A DNA stretch of 64,000 bases from Dyadobacter flavalbus (GCF_006149045.1 NZ_VBSN01000049.1:372001-436000); one strand, 5' to 3'. Shown: positions 6,885 to 16,796, numbered from the stretch's first letter. Notes: generated by a model not told the origin, from the sequence alone. A program made the numbers and translations.

Positions 6885-7933
6885 GCGTAAAAGTCAAAGC
6901 AGTAAGCAAAGCAATACCGGATTATTCAAAAACCACCGGAGAAATCATTGGATTTCTGGACATTTGGCTGGCAGGACAAGAGGAGCGTTTTATCCGGAAG
7001 GTCAAAAAGATATTTGAAAATGCAGCCGTAGACAAACGATACTCGATTATGTCTCCGGAAGACGTTTTTACTTCGACCTCTTTTGAAGACAAAAACAACA
7101 TCTACATCAAGGAAGGTATCAAGCTCGGAACAAAATGCCTCGAAAGCGCATTGCATAAAGCAGACTGGGAACCAAAAGATATTGATTACCTGATCACGGT
7201 GAGTTGTACAGGGATTATGATTCCTTCTCTGGATGCTTTTCTGATCAATAAGCTGGAAATGCGTCAGGATGTAGTTCGTTTGCCTGTAACGGAAATGGGC
7301 TGTGCGGCAGGTATTTCCGGCATGATTTACGCGAAAAACTTTCTGAAATCCAATCCGGGCAAAAGAGCGGCCGTGGTTGCCGTTGAATCGCCAAGCGCAA
7401 CTTTTCAGCTTCATGACTTTTCCATGGCAAACATTGTGAGTGCTGCCATCTTCGGAGACGGAGCGGCGTGTGTGCTGCTTTCTTCCTGTGAAGAAGACGA
7501 AGGCCCGGAGATAGTTGCCGAGGAAATGTATCATTTTTTCGATGCCGAACATATGATGGGCTTCAATTTAACCAACACGGGATTGCAGATGGTGCTTGAT
7601 ATTGAAGTTCCAAATGCCATTGCGTCCCATTTTCCTGACATTATTCATCCGTTTCTGGCAAAACAAAATCTGGACATTGCGGATGTTGATCACCTGATTT
7701 TTCATCCGGGAGGAAAGAAAATCATTCAGGTTGTGGAAGAACTGTTTGGTAAAACGGGTAAAGACATCAACGAGACCAAGGAAGTTCTGAAACAGTACGG
7801 AAATATGTCCAGCGCCACCGTTCTGTACGTTCTTGAAAGATTCATGAGTACGGTCAGAAAGCAGGGCGAAACAGGACTGATGCTCAGTTTCGGTCCCGGC
7901 TTTTCAGCACAAAAAATATTACTGCAATGGTAA
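6881..7933 (+). CDS. Type III polyketide synthase (chalcone/stilbene synthase family)
   Basis: A 350-residue homodimeric ketosynthase that extends an acyl starter with malonyl-CoA and cyclises it. The catalytic triad is C141 (EMGCAAGISG), H275 (IFHPGG) and N308 (YGNMSSAT), with the C-terminal FGPG loop at 337-340 that is diagnostic of this family. The CTGIMIPSLDAFLINKL segment matches bacterial alkylresorcinol/alkylpyrone synthases. Length is normal. It is coupled to the methyltransferase and divergent from a complete ACP-based elongation set, which suggests a long acyl starter delivered from ACP. A plain KAS III (FabH) is less likely given the FGPG loop and the start region. Confidence 0.92.
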   Translation: MSVKVKAVSKAIPDYSKTTGEIIGFLDIWLAGQEERFIRKVKKIFENAAVDKRYSIMSPEDVFTSTSFEDKNNIYIKEGIKLGTKCLESALHKADWEPKDIDYLITVSCTGIMIPSLDAFLINKLEMRQDVVRLPVTEMGCAAGISGMIYAKNFLKSNPGKRAAVVAVESPSATFQLHDFSMANIVSAAIFGDGAACVLLSSCEEDEGPEIVAEEMYHFFDAEHMMGFNLTNTGLQMVLDIEVPNAIASHFPDIIHPFLAKQNLDIADVDHLIFHPGGKKIIQVVEELFGKTGKDINETKEVLKQYGNMSSATVLYVLERFMSTVRKQGETGLMLSFGPGFSAQKILLQW

Positions 7934-8481
7934 AATCCTGTCGCCGGATCAGGATCCGAACAGGCAGGAAATACCTCAGCACTTTCATAAATTCCTGACG
8001 GCAGCATTTTGTTTTCACCGACGGCTTACGCATCCGAAGTAAATTGTATCGACTTCATGGAACCGGAACATGCTGAATCGTTTGTACCGGCCAAACCTGA
8101 GTTTCTGTAGCCGGCACTTCCAACTCATCTTTGGCATCGAAATGCGGGACATTGTATTTTCCTATCCGTGCTGGCATCTGCCGGCAAACCATACACCTCA
8201 CGAACTTTCATATCCAGAATTCCGCCCCTTGAAAATGGCCTGTTTTACATCTGTAAACCAATTTTTTGTCATTGCCTGACATAAACTGCTTTGATTACCC
8301 GGGATAACCTCAAATAGACAGGAATATGCAATTGCAATGATCCGAAACACCTGCTGCACTGCCAGACCGCCGGTTTATCCGGCCAAGTTCCGTACCGGCT
8401 TTTACCTGATCGAAGAAATCAGTTTGAAATTCCTGACAAAATTAATTAATTCGCTTTATAGTAATAGTAATTTGATAATTC
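7934..8481. other. Gene-free interval
   Basis: No frame here looks protein-coding on either strand; a 69-codon frame at 8070 has a cysteine/proline composition typical of noise. No clear terminator hairpin follows the PKS gene. The last 60 bases are AT-rich and presumably carry the promoter of the next gene. Confidence 0.5.
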
Positions 8482-9609
8482 ATGAATCGGTATCAGGAAA
8501 TTGAAATTGCGGTGGATAAAACCGAAGTTGAAAGATTAAAAGCAGTTCACTCGTTCCTGGAAATTGATTTCGAAAAGCGAAAAGAATTTCAGGATATCGT
8601 GGATCTGGCTGCCAGATTATGCAACAAGCCAGTGGCGCTGATCACACTTCTGGATGAAAATGAAAACTGGATCAAAGTCAGATCAGGGGTAAACCATCAG
8701 GTTATGCCCCGCAGGACATCATTCTGCCAGTATGCTATCAATCAGGATGAGATGACGATTATTCCGGATACTGTACAGGATCACAGGTTTGATGACAATG
8801 ATCTGGTGCACCAGGACCCAAACGTACGGTTTTATGCCGGAGCACCGCTGGCACTTGGCAGCGGGTTAAAACTGGGAACGCTTTGTCTTTTTGATGTCAC
8901 GCCGGGCAATCTGGATGAAATACAGAAAAGTACCCTGACTGTTCTTGCAAGGCAGGTTGTATTTTTGATGGAACTGGAACTAAGCAGGCAATTGCTAGAA
9001 AAGCAAATGCAGGATATCAAGGCAAAAAATGAGTCTCTGATAAAAATAGCCTATATTCAGTCGCATAACATCCGGCAGCCGCTGACATCGATTATGGCGC
9101 TTGTAAATCTGATCAAGGACGGTTATCAGGAAGTCAACGAGGAATGGATCCATATGATCTCTGAGGCTACCAATACGCTCGACCAGAGAATCCATGAGAT
9201 TGTCAAGGAATCCCTGGCTGAAAAAGATATCAAAGCACTGCGTTTCAACAAAATGGTGGAAGAAATTGAAGATTATGCCATTTTGCTGCTGGACAGGAAC
9301 GGCAATGTGGAGAACTGGAATAAAGGAGCCGAAATCCTGAAAGGCTATAAGGCCCACGAGATTATTGGCAAGAATTTCAGCGTGTTTTATACACATCCTG
9401 ACCTGGTGAATAAAGTGCCTGAAAGCCTGATCCAACAAGCAGTAATGTCCGGTGTTGCAAAGAACGAAGGCTGGCGCTTGCGAAAAGACGGTTCCAGGTT
9501 CTGGGGCAGCATACTGATTACTGCCATTCACAATGATTCAGGCGAGGTTATCGGATTTACCAAAGTCACAAGATTGCTGGCAAACGATAACAGTGATACT
9601 GGTTTATAA
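8482..9609 (+). CDS. GAF-HisKA-like-PAS sensory protein lacking an ATPase domain
   Basis: A 375-residue cytoplasmic protein. A GAF domain spans about 20-165 (LCNKPVALITLLDENENWIK, then GAPLALGSGLKLGTLCLFD). A histidine-kinase dimerisation-like helix pair follows with H195 in SHNIRQPLTSI, and a PAS domain fills about 250-365 (LLDRNGNVENWNKGAEILKG, then GSRFWGSILITAI). There is no HATPase domain after the helix pair, so it cannot autophosphorylate as a standard kinase. It may be a phosphotransfer or scaffold partner for the orphan receivers at 12275 and 13112. Flanking genes are on the same strand but separated. Confidence 0.8.
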   Translation: MNRYQEIEIAVDKTEVERLKAVHSFLEIDFEKRKEFQDIVDLAARLCNKPVALITLLDENENWIKVRSGVNHQVMPRRTSFCQYAINQDEMTIIPDTVQDHRFDDNDLVHQDPNVRFYAGAPLALGSGLKLGTLCLFDVTPGNLDEIQKSTLTVLARQVVFLMELELSRQLLEKQMQDIKAKNESLIKIAYIQSHNIRQPLTSIMALVNLIKDGYQEVNEEWIHMISEATNTLDQRIHEIVKESLAEKDIKALRFNKMVEEIEDYAILLLDRNGNVENWNKGAEILKGYKAHEIIGKNFSVFYTHPDLVNKVPESLIQQAVMSGVAKNEGWRLRKDGSRFWGSILITAIHNDSGEVIGFTKVTRLLANDNSDTGL

Positions 9610-9821
9610 ACCTGTGTTATGCGTCATGTTTTTAGCACAGCCTGCATGTAAAAATGGCCATCTGGCAAGTAATTCCAGGAATACACATGATGCTTGCCTT
9701 CATCCTGAAAACATAAATCATTTACCTTATATGATATGCCGGATTGCTGAACCGGGCACCAATCACGGCTGACTTTAAGGGTATTGCCGGTTCAGGTGGC
9801 AACAGTTGTTGTTTTAAAAAC

Positions 9822-12194
9822 ATGTATATGAAAGTTCAGTTCGGTTCGGGCATTGCTTTGCTGGTTATGCTGCTAACAAGCGGTGTCAGCAAAGGCCAAA
9901 GTCTTCTCAAATACGTTGATCCTGATATTGGAACAGCACACAGCCGGTGGTTTTTTTACACACCCGCCGCAGTACCTTATGGCATGGCGAAGCTGGCGCC
10001 GTCCACAAACGGGCATTATGGCAACCCGTCGGGATGGGAAGCGGTCGGCTACGATACCCGGCAAAATTCAATTGAAGGCTTTGTACACTTTCACGAATGG
10101 CAGATAGGCGGTGTAAGTTACATGCCAACCACAGGTATAATAAAAACCAGGCCCGGAGATCTGGAAGGGCCTGAGACGGGTTACCGCTCCAAATTCGACA
10201 GGAAAAACCAGGTGGCAGAACCCGGTTACTACAAGGTCCTGCTGGACAATTACAACATTACCGCAGAGCTTACCGCTACCAGAAGAGTGGGCTTTCAGCG
10301 CTATACTTTTCCTGAGAACGATCAATCCCATATCATCCTGGATATTGGCAACAAGCAGGGAGAAAGCGATATAGTTACCGATGCCAGCATAAAAATGCTG
10401 GATGATACCCACTTTGAAGGCTATGTCATTACATATCCGAAATATGTAAAAATATACGATCCGAAGGGTAAGATAGCCATGTACTTTTATGGTGAAGTCA
10501 GTAAAAAGCCGACTTCCGTTACCGCCTTTACTGCGGATGATCTGACAAATAACAAAGACAGTTCAACAGGCAAAGGTGCAGGGCTGGTACTGAACTATCA
10601 AACCATGGACAAGGAAAAGGTTGAAGTTAAAACCGGCCTGTCGTACACTTCCATGACCAATGCAAAACAGAACTTTATGGCCGAAGCCAGCGGCCTTTCG
10701 TTTGAGCAGGCAAAGGTTCAGGCACAAAATACCTGGCAGCAGCAGTTAGGCAAAATACGGGTAGAGGATGGGGATGAACCTGACAAAATCAAGTTTTATA
10801 CTGGCCTGTTCCATGCCTTGCTGGGCAGAGGGATCGCCAGCGATGTGAACGGCGCTTACCCGAAACACGGCGTAAAAACAGGCCAGTTACCAGTCCGGAA
10901 AGGCAAAAACCCCGGCTTCGAATTCATGAACACCGATGCAATTTGGGGCGGTTTCTGGAACATCACCCAACTGTGGGCACTCGCCTACCCGGAATGGTAC
11001 GGCAGCTTTGTGAATACACAGTTACAGATTTATAAAGATAAAGGCTGGTTTGGGGATGGCATTGCCAACAGCGAATATGTATCGGGCGTAGGGACCAACT
11101 TTGTCGGTCTCGCCATAGCAGGCGCTTATCAGGCAGGCATCCGCAACTGTGATGCGGATCTGGCTTATAAAGCTGTAAGAGCCAATGAACTGAACTATAA
11201 AAACCGTCCTGTAGGTGCGGGCAAGCTGGATACGAAAGCTTTTGCAGACTACGGCTATGTGCCTTTTTTCGACCAGAAAGGCCAGGACTTTGTCACCGAT
11301 TCTACCGGGTCCAACTTTGCAGGCTCACATACTCTGGAGTATAGTTACAGTGCATTCGCTGCCGCGCAAATGGCCAAGGCAATGGGTAAAATTCAGGATT
11401 ATGACAAGCTGATCAAATTATCAAACGGCTGGCGGCAACTATTCAATCCGGAAAACAAGCTGATGCAGCCTAAAAGGGCCAATGGCAGCTTCATAGAGAA
11501 GTTTGACCCGTATCAGCCATGGAGAGGTTTTCAGGAGGGCAACTCGGTACAATATACTTTCTATGTACCTCAAAACCCGGCAGGACTGATTGATGCGATC
11601 GGTAAAGACCGGTTTAACTCAAGACTGGACAGCATCTTCACCGTATCTGAAAAACTGGGCTTTGGCGGAGGTAAAACAATTGATGCATTTGCAGGCATCC
11701 ATTCGATATATAATCATGGCAATCAGCCGAACCTGCATACCAGCTGGCTGTTCAACTTCTCCGGAAAACCCTGGCTAACCCAGAAGTGGACAAGGCTGAT
11801 CGGAAGTGAATTTTACGGAACGGAGCCCATACACGGTTATGGCTATGGACAGGATGAAGACCAGGGCCAGCTTGGGTCATGGTATGTGATGAATGCCCTG
11901 GGCCTGTTTGATGTGAAGGGCTTTACGGATCTAAGGCCAGTCATCGAACTGGGCATTCCGTTGTTTGACAAGGTGACCATTGCTTTGGGCAACGGGAAAA
12001 CACTGGTGATTGAAACGAAAAACAATTCAAAAAATAATGTTTACATCCAGTCGGCCAGGTTCAACGGAGCCGCGCTTGATAACTGCTGGCTGTACCGGGA
12101 TAAATTGATGAAAGGGGGCACGCTAACGTTTGTAATGGGTGAAAAGCCCAATACCAGCTGGGGCACCAAAACGCCTCCGCCTTCCGTGCAGTAA
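9822..12194 (+). CDS. Secreted GH92 family alpha-mannosidase-like enzyme
   Basis: A 790-residue glycoside hydrolase with an N-terminal signal peptide (MYMKVQFGSGIALLVMLLTS). The mature part starts LLKYVDPDIGTA, the hallmark of GH92, and has the N-terminal beta-sandwich followed by an (alpha/alpha)6 barrel. The C-terminal active-site block is GYGQDEDQGQLGSWYVMNAL, containing the acidic residues that in GH92 bind calcium-assisted mannosides and act as base. GH92 enzymes are calcium-dependent exo-alpha-mannosidases, usually on host or fungal N-glycans. An in-frame upstream start at 9744 is rejected because it would bury the signal peptide. No SusCD partner is adjacent. Confidence 0.88.
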   Translation: MYMKVQFGSGIALLVMLLTSGVSKGQSLLKYVDPDIGTAHSRWFFYTPAAVPYGMAKLAPSTNGHYGNPSGWEAVGYDTRQNSIEGFVHFHEWQIGGVSYMPTTGIIKTRPGDLEGPETGYRSKFDRKNQVAEPGYYKVLLDNYNITAELTATRRVGFQRYTFPENDQSHIILDIGNKQGESDIVTDASIKMLDDTHFEGYVITYPKYVKIYDPKGKIAMYFYGEVSKKPTSVTAFTADDLTNNKDSSTGKGAGLVLNYQTMDKEKVEVKTGLSYTSMTNAKQNFMAEASGLSFEQAKVQAQNTWQQQLGKIRVEDGDEPDKIKFYTGLFHALLGRGIASDVNGAYPKHGVKTGQLPVRKGKNPGFEFMNTDAIWGGFWNITQLWALAYPEWYGSFVNTQLQIYKDKGWFGDGIANSEYVSGVGTNFVGLAIAGAYQAGIRNCDADLAYKAVRANELNYKNRPVGAGKLDTKAFADYGYVPFFDQKGQDFVTDSTGSNFAGSHTLEYSYSAFAAAQMAKAMGKIQDYDKLIKLSNGWRQLFNPENKLMQPKRANGSFIEKFDPYQPWRGFQEGNSVQYTFYVPQNPAGLIDAIGKDRFNSRLDSIFTVSEKLGFGGGKTIDAFAGIHSIYNHGNQPNLHTSWLFNFSGKPWLTQKWTRLIGSEFYGTEPIHGYGYGQDEDQGQLGSWYVMNALGLFDVKGFTDLRPVIELGIPLFDKVTIALGNGKTLVIETKNNSKNNVYIQSARFNGAALDNCWLYRDKLMKGGTLTFVMGEKPNTSWGTKTPPPSVQ

Positions 12195-12274
12195 ATACGC
12201 GAATGCGGCTGAAAGGAGCTGCTGATCCGGGCAATCCATTTTGAAGGGCAGGAAAATAACTGCTGGAATTGAAA

Positions 12275-12697
12275 TCAAACCTTTTGCCCGGGCAAAACGG
12301 CACGTTCCCAGTACCCGCAAATAGAGCCAAGCTGATCTTTCAAGCCCTCGTAGCTGGGTGCTTTTACATAGAATCCTTGTACCAGTGACATGTAAGCTTC
12401 TTCCACATCCTTGGAGTTAACAGATTCTGACAGAAAAATAAACGGAATGGAGTACTTTTTCAGTTTGGCATCCGCATTGATTTCTTCTTTCAGTTCCATA
12501 CCCGTCATTCCGTGAAGATGAAAGTCGCAAAGGATCAAAAAAGGCCTGTTTTTGATATTGTTAAGATATGCGATCAATGCTTCGCCGTTATCAAAGTTAA
12601 TCACCTCGTTTGTGCATCCGACATCTGCCAGCGCGGATGTAACCAGATGACGGTCATCTTCATCACCACCAACATACAATATGGTTTTATTTGTCAT
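12275..12697 (-). CDS. Single-domain response regulator (REC only)
   Basis: A 140-residue receiver with the acidic cluster at D12-D15, phospho-acceptor D58 in LILCDFHLHG, a switch serine in FLSES, and the conserved lysine in GFYVKAP. It has no output domain and would act by protein-protein contact or phosphorelay. The acidic pocket starts GGDEDD rather than the common EDDEDD. It is a paralog of the receiver at 13112 and converges on the GH92 gene. Likely partners are the histidine kinase at 14380 or the ATPase-less sensor at 8482; this is inference from proximity. Confidence 0.85.
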   Translation of the reverse strand: MTNKTILYVGGDEDDRHLVTSALADVGCTNEVINFDNGEALIAYLNNIKNRPFLILCDFHLHGMTGMELKEEINADAKLKKYSIPFIFLSESVNSKDVEEAYMSLVQGFYVKAPSYEGLKDQLGSICGYWERAVLPGQKV

Positions 12698-13111
12698 TTC
12701 GTTTTCAGGAATTATGTTAAAAATACATGTCCTTCTTGAATGTATTCGGCCGCATGCTTTTCACCGGAAGATCAGTCTGCTAATGAGTAACCAAAATATC
12801 TTCTATGGAGTTGACGAGTAATAATCAGGCCAGAGCAAGGAATTCAGCAGCCTTTGCTGCTGAATCCAGCTGTTTCCAGCCAAAACTTTAAAACAAATGG
12901 CTCAGACAAACCTGAAAAGTTATCATACCGGTATACTATAAACTTTCACGCTTGTAAAACAGATATGCACTGCGAACTAGTTTGATGATTATATTCCCTG
13001 TATTTTACACAAAATCTTTCTTCAACTAGTAAATTTGTCTACAATACGATTGGAACAATAAGTCTTTTTAAACTGACTTTATACAGATACAATCGGTCCC
13101 AATTCCACCTA
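12698..13111. other. Interval between two receiver genes
   Basis: No gene is supported in these 414 bases. They contain a stem-loop at 12842-12865 (10-base arms ATTCAGCAGC / GCTGCTGAAT, 4-base loop) without a T-tract, and AT-rich sequence that should include the promoter of the 12275 receiver. Confidence 0.45.
12842..12865. repeat. Perfect 10-bp stem-loop
   Basis: ATTCAGCAGC pairs exactly with GCTGCTGAAT across a CTTT loop. No run of T follows on either strand, so it is not a standard terminator. It could be an attenuated terminator for the upstream minus-strand receiver gene (13112) or a protein-binding palindrome. Confidence 0.35.
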
Positions 13112-13537
13112 CTAACCAAATCGTTCCGGCAAAACACAAAGCTGCCAGTACTTTAAAATAGTGGACAAATCATCTTTAAGCTTCTTGTAATTATTGGATT
13201 TGACAAAGTAACCCTGAACGGTAAGCCTGTAAGCCTGCTGCACGGTAAGTTGATGATCCGAGGTTGTAAAAAACAGGAACGGAATAGATCTTTCTTTTAA
13301 AACCGGTGAATTTTCTATGTAATCCCTTGTTTCCAAGCCATTCATTGATGGCAGATTAATATCGCAGATGATCAGAAAAGGCTGCTGCATGCTTGATCCC
13401 AGGTATTTGATGATCTCGACGCCATCCTGAAAATACATAACCCGGTTTGTGACACCCAATTCTCTTAAAGCCTGTGTAATAAGCAATTGATCATCTTCAT
13501 CGTCTTCAACTAAAAAAATAGGTCCTGAATGTGGCAT
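13112..13537 (-). CDS. Single-domain response regulator (REC only), paralog
   Basis: A 141-residue receiver starting MPHSGPIFLVEDDEDDQLLI: acidic pocket E11/D12/D13, phospho-acceptor D59 in LIICDINLPSMNG, switch threonines in FFTTSD, and lysine in GYFVKSN. Both paralogs end with a similar helix (YWQLCVLPE versus YWERAVLPG), showing a shared duplication origin. The ATG at 13537 is preferred; the frame extends to 13618 but the added residues are AT-driven hydrophobic sequence without domain meaning. No output domain is present. The neighbouring histidine kinase at 14380 is the obvious candidate partner. Confidence 0.85.
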   Translation of the reverse strand: MPHSGPIFLVEDDEDDQLLITQALRELGVTNRVMYFQDGVEIIKYLGSSMQQPFLIICDINLPSMNGLETRDYIENSPVLKERSIPFLFFTTSDHQLTVQQAYRLTVQGYFVKSNNYKKLKDDLSTILKYWQLCVLPERFG

Positions 13538-14379
13538 AAAAAACAAATAAGCACTATGCTTTGCTTTAAAAATTATGTTATCAATTAATAGCTCGGATAT
13601 AATTAAAAAAAACAGCAATCCGGATTACGGTTGTTTCCTGGCTTTCTGTTTCAGCAAAAGGACTTTTTAAGCCCTGATCACGTATTTTGCCTGCCTCACT
13701 GCCGCAAAAGCAGCTGTAACTGTACCGGATTCATTTTATCTGCTAGTGTGATATACCGGACTTGATGTCGTCAAACATGCATGACCTTTCTACTGAAACC
13801 AGACACCCGCTTGCAGCGCTTCTCAGCAACAGGCAGTGAATGCGTAAGCATTGGTCAAACAATGTATTTTTTGTAAAGTTTTACATCATCATGTTACCTT
13901 CTGAAACAAATACTTTGACCCGGTTGCCAATACAATCCGGCAATTCTGTCAACTGGGCATATAATGCAGTCCCGACATCTGCTCTGTCTTATTTTTAAAT
14001 TGAAATAAAATGCCATGCCAGAAATCACACCGGGCAAATCAGCACAGCAGCATTACTTGCGGATGCATTGCTGCCAAGGCTAGGTTACAGACGTATAAAC
14101 ACAGGATGATGAGAACACATGCAGATCAACGCTTTGCAGGAAATGAATTTATTTGTTTTACGAACACCTGCTTCCTTTTGTTCCGGCCTGCCCGTGAAGG
14201 TACTTATGAAGTCCGGATAACCATTGCCGGCAAAATATTTCTTCATTACACAGAAGAAATAACCAGTGCTTTCGTGTCATGCATTTTCAACTTTCCATGA
14301 AGGATGACCGGCGGCATAATCTTTTAATGAAGCACCTTAGAAAATTTTTACATTCATAAGATTTTAGGACGTATTCTAA
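13538..14379. other. Long intergenic region between receiver and kinase
   Basis: About 840 bases without a supportable gene. A 96-codon plus frame at 14010-14300 has no domain, signal peptide or family resemblance. The two flanking genes diverge, so their promoters lie here. No hairpin, repeat or tRNA was recognised. Confidence 0.45.
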
Positions 14380-16617
14380 ATGAAGGATTTACCCGGCAGT
14401 AGTAGTAGTAACATACTGCTTTTTTCCGGATCAGGGGAAATGCAGACGGTTTGCAGAACACTGAACTGGTCTCAAACCAGCCTTGGTCCGGTTTCTTTGT
14501 GGCCCGCAAGCCTGCAGACCATCGTTCAGACGGTCCTGGCTTTTCCACTGCCCGGCATTGTTTTATGGGGTTCTGATCTGATCCAGATCTACAACGATGG
14601 CTACCGGAAACTGATCGGAAGTAAACATCCTGATGCACTTGGCCGGTCAGCACGTGAATACTGGCCTGAACCCTGGGATGATCTGGTTTCAATTTATCAA
14701 CGTGTACAAACCGGAGCGTCATTTCTGGCCGATTCCTTCGTCCATGCAGAAGAACACGGTGAAAATCCGGCAGCCGGAAATTTTAAAGTTGTTTACAGCC
14801 CGGTATATGTTCAAAAAGGAGAAGTGGGTGGCATGCTGGTCACATTTTCTGAAATAACCGCCCAGGTTCCTGCACAAAAGCAGTTACAGCCAAGTCCACA
14901 AAGCAAGGATTTTCTGCTTCTTTTAAGCGATGTGCTCCGGCCACTGGCCGATCCGCAGGCTATCCAGTTTGAGGCAGTCCGTGCATTGGGTGAGTTTTTG
15001 GGCGCCAACCGTGCAGGCTACGCAGAAACCCAGCAAAACAAAGAACTGGTTGCGGTCACAAAAAATTATACGCATCAGGTTCCAAGCCTGGAAGGCGTGT
15101 ACAGTTATGCCGATTATGGTGCTGACTTACTGGAACAACTGATGGCCGGGCAGACTGTGGTCCGTCCTGACATTGCCAATAATCCGGACCTTACCGCGGA
15201 TGAAAAAGAGGCGCATGCAGTTCTGCAACTGGGTGCTACGCTGAATGTTCCTCTGGTTAAAGAAGGCCATCTGATAGCCATTCTGTTTGTACATTTTCAG
15301 CAGGCCCGGAATTTCACGGCACAGGAAGTGGCGCTGGCCGAAGAGACCGCAGAGCGTACGTGGGCTGCCGTGGAACGGGCACGCCTTGAAGCAGACCTGC
15401 GCAAATCGGAGCAGCAGTTAAGCGCCATCGTTAATCAGGCAATGACCGGACTTGCGCGCGGCAACAACGACGGCACACTCACTTTCGTCAACCAAAGATA
15501 CTGTCAGATGCTGGGTTATGACGCTTCCGAAATCCTGGGCAGGAAAATGCAGGATCTTACCCACCCGGACGATAAAGAACGAAATGTTGAGCTGTATATG
15601 AATCTGGTGCGTACCGGCGAGCCTTTCAATATCGAAAAGCGTTACATTCACAAGAACGGCACGGCATTCTGGGTGCACAACAGCGTTTCAGCTTTACGGG
15701 ACAGTGATGGCAGCATTAATCAGTTACTGGCGGTATGTACCGATATTACAGACCGGAAACATGCAGAATCGGCTTTAAAGGCCAGTGAGCAAAAATATCG
15801 CCAGTTGACGATACAGCTTGAAGCCCGGGTTGAGGAACGCACCAGACAGCTGGAATCCATGGTCACCAACTTGAAACAATCCAATGATAACCTGCAACAG
15901 TTTGCCTTCATTGCCTCTCATGACTTGCAGGAACCGCTGCGCAAAATCCAGCAGTTTGGCGATCGCCTGAAAGCCGCCTACGCCAATTCGGAGAAGAACG
16001 GAATACTGTATCTGGAACGCATGTTGTCTGCTGCCGGCCGCATGTCAACGCTGATCAATGACCTGCTGAATTTTTCGCACGTCAGTACCCAAGTGAGTCA
16101 TACTGCACTTGTTCCATTGGATGATCTGGTAAAAGATGTACTGATTACGCTGGAATTTACCATTAACGAGCAAAAAGCGCAGGTTTATACAGGTGCCTTG
16201 CCAACGATTGCCGGAGATGCTTCACAGTTGAACCAGCTTTTCCAGAATCTGATTTCGAATGCGCTCAAATTTCATCGTCCGGGCATACCGCCGGTCGTTG
16301 AAATCAAAGCTGGTCAGGTAAGTGCCAGCGAACTTCCTGATTGGGCCAGATCATCTACGTCAGCTTCCAGCTATCACAAAATCGAGGTCACAGATAACGG
16401 CATAGGGTTTGACGAGCAATATTTGGACCGCATCTTCAAAATGTTTCAGCGGCTGCACAGCAAAAGCGAGTTTGAAGGCACGGGAATCGGTCTGGCCATT
16501 TGCGAAAAGGTAGTTGTGAACCATGGCGGTGCCATATTTGCCCATAGTTCGCCGGGTCAGGGTTCAACATTTATCATTTTTTTACCAGTAACCGGTACGG
16601 AGTATACGGGTAGTTGA
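14380..16617 (+). CDS. Sensor histidine kinase, PAS-GAF-PAS-HisKA-HATPase
   Basis: A 745-residue soluble kinase with no membrane segment. Order: a divergent PAS (about 45-165, with WGSDLIQIYNDGYRKLIG), a GAF domain (about 180-335), a canonical PAS/PAC (about 340-465, LDV-type TFVNQRYCQMLGYDASEILG), a coiled-coil linker, HisKA with H514 (FIASHDLQEPLRKI), and an ATPase with N-box NLISNALKFH, G1 DNGIGF, F-box and G2 GTGIGLAI. The DLQEPLRK H-box marks the phytochrome-like HisKA group. No receiver is fused, so phosphate would pass to a separate regulator such as those at 12275 and 13112. The signal is unknown. Confidence 0.9.
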   Translation: MKDLPGSSSSNILLFSGSGEMQTVCRTLNWSQTSLGPVSLWPASLQTIVQTVLAFPLPGIVLWGSDLIQIYNDGYRKLIGSKHPDALGRSAREYWPEPWDDLVSIYQRVQTGASFLADSFVHAEEHGENPAAGNFKVVYSPVYVQKGEVGGMLVTFSEITAQVPAQKQLQPSPQSKDFLLLLSDVLRPLADPQAIQFEAVRALGEFLGANRAGYAETQQNKELVAVTKNYTHQVPSLEGVYSYADYGADLLEQLMAGQTVVRPDIANNPDLTADEKEAHAVLQLGATLNVPLVKEGHLIAILFVHFQQARNFTAQEVALAEETAERTWAAVERARLEADLRKSEQQLSAIVNQAMTGLARGNNDGTLTFVNQRYCQMLGYDASEILGRKMQDLTHPDDKERNVELYMNLVRTGEPFNIEKRYIHKNGTAFWVHNSVSALRDSDGSINQLLAVCTDITDRKHAESALKASEQKYRQLTIQLEARVEERTRQLESMVTNLKQSNDNLQQFAFIASHDLQEPLRKIQQFGDRLKAAYANSEKNGILYLERMLSAAGRMSTLINDLLNFSHVSTQVSHTALVPLDDLVKDVLITLEFTINEQKAQVYTGALPTIAGDASQLNQLFQNLISNALKFHRPGIPPVVEIKAGQVSASELPDWARSSTSASSYHKIEVTDNGIGFDEQYLDRIFKMFQRLHSKSEFEGTGIGLAICEKVVVNHGGAIFAHSSPGQGSTFIIFLPVTGTEYTGS

Positions 16618-16796
16618 AGCAGGAAACGGAGACATGAAGTTCTTGACATGCCCCGGAAATCTGTTGACAGTTATTCCGTTTTTACAGATCCGGCAGGATG
16701 TTGCACGTTCCTCAAACGGACTTTTTATCCGGGTACCGCTTTACAGGGAATATTCTGGTGATAACCTTTATAGCCAGAAGTTCGTTAATTTTTCTT

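Noticed and set aside
6881..7933. Reading the type III PKS as a FabH-type KAS III
   Set aside because: The FGPG C-terminal loop and CTGIMIPSLDAF region match the chalcone/stilbene synthase family, and the methyltransferase partner supports this.
2395..7933. Reading the cluster as a flexirubin or aryl-polyene locus
   Set aside because: No DarA/DarB pair, ammonia-lyase, multiple KAS/ACP sets, thioesterase or exporter genes are present, while a type III PKS is.
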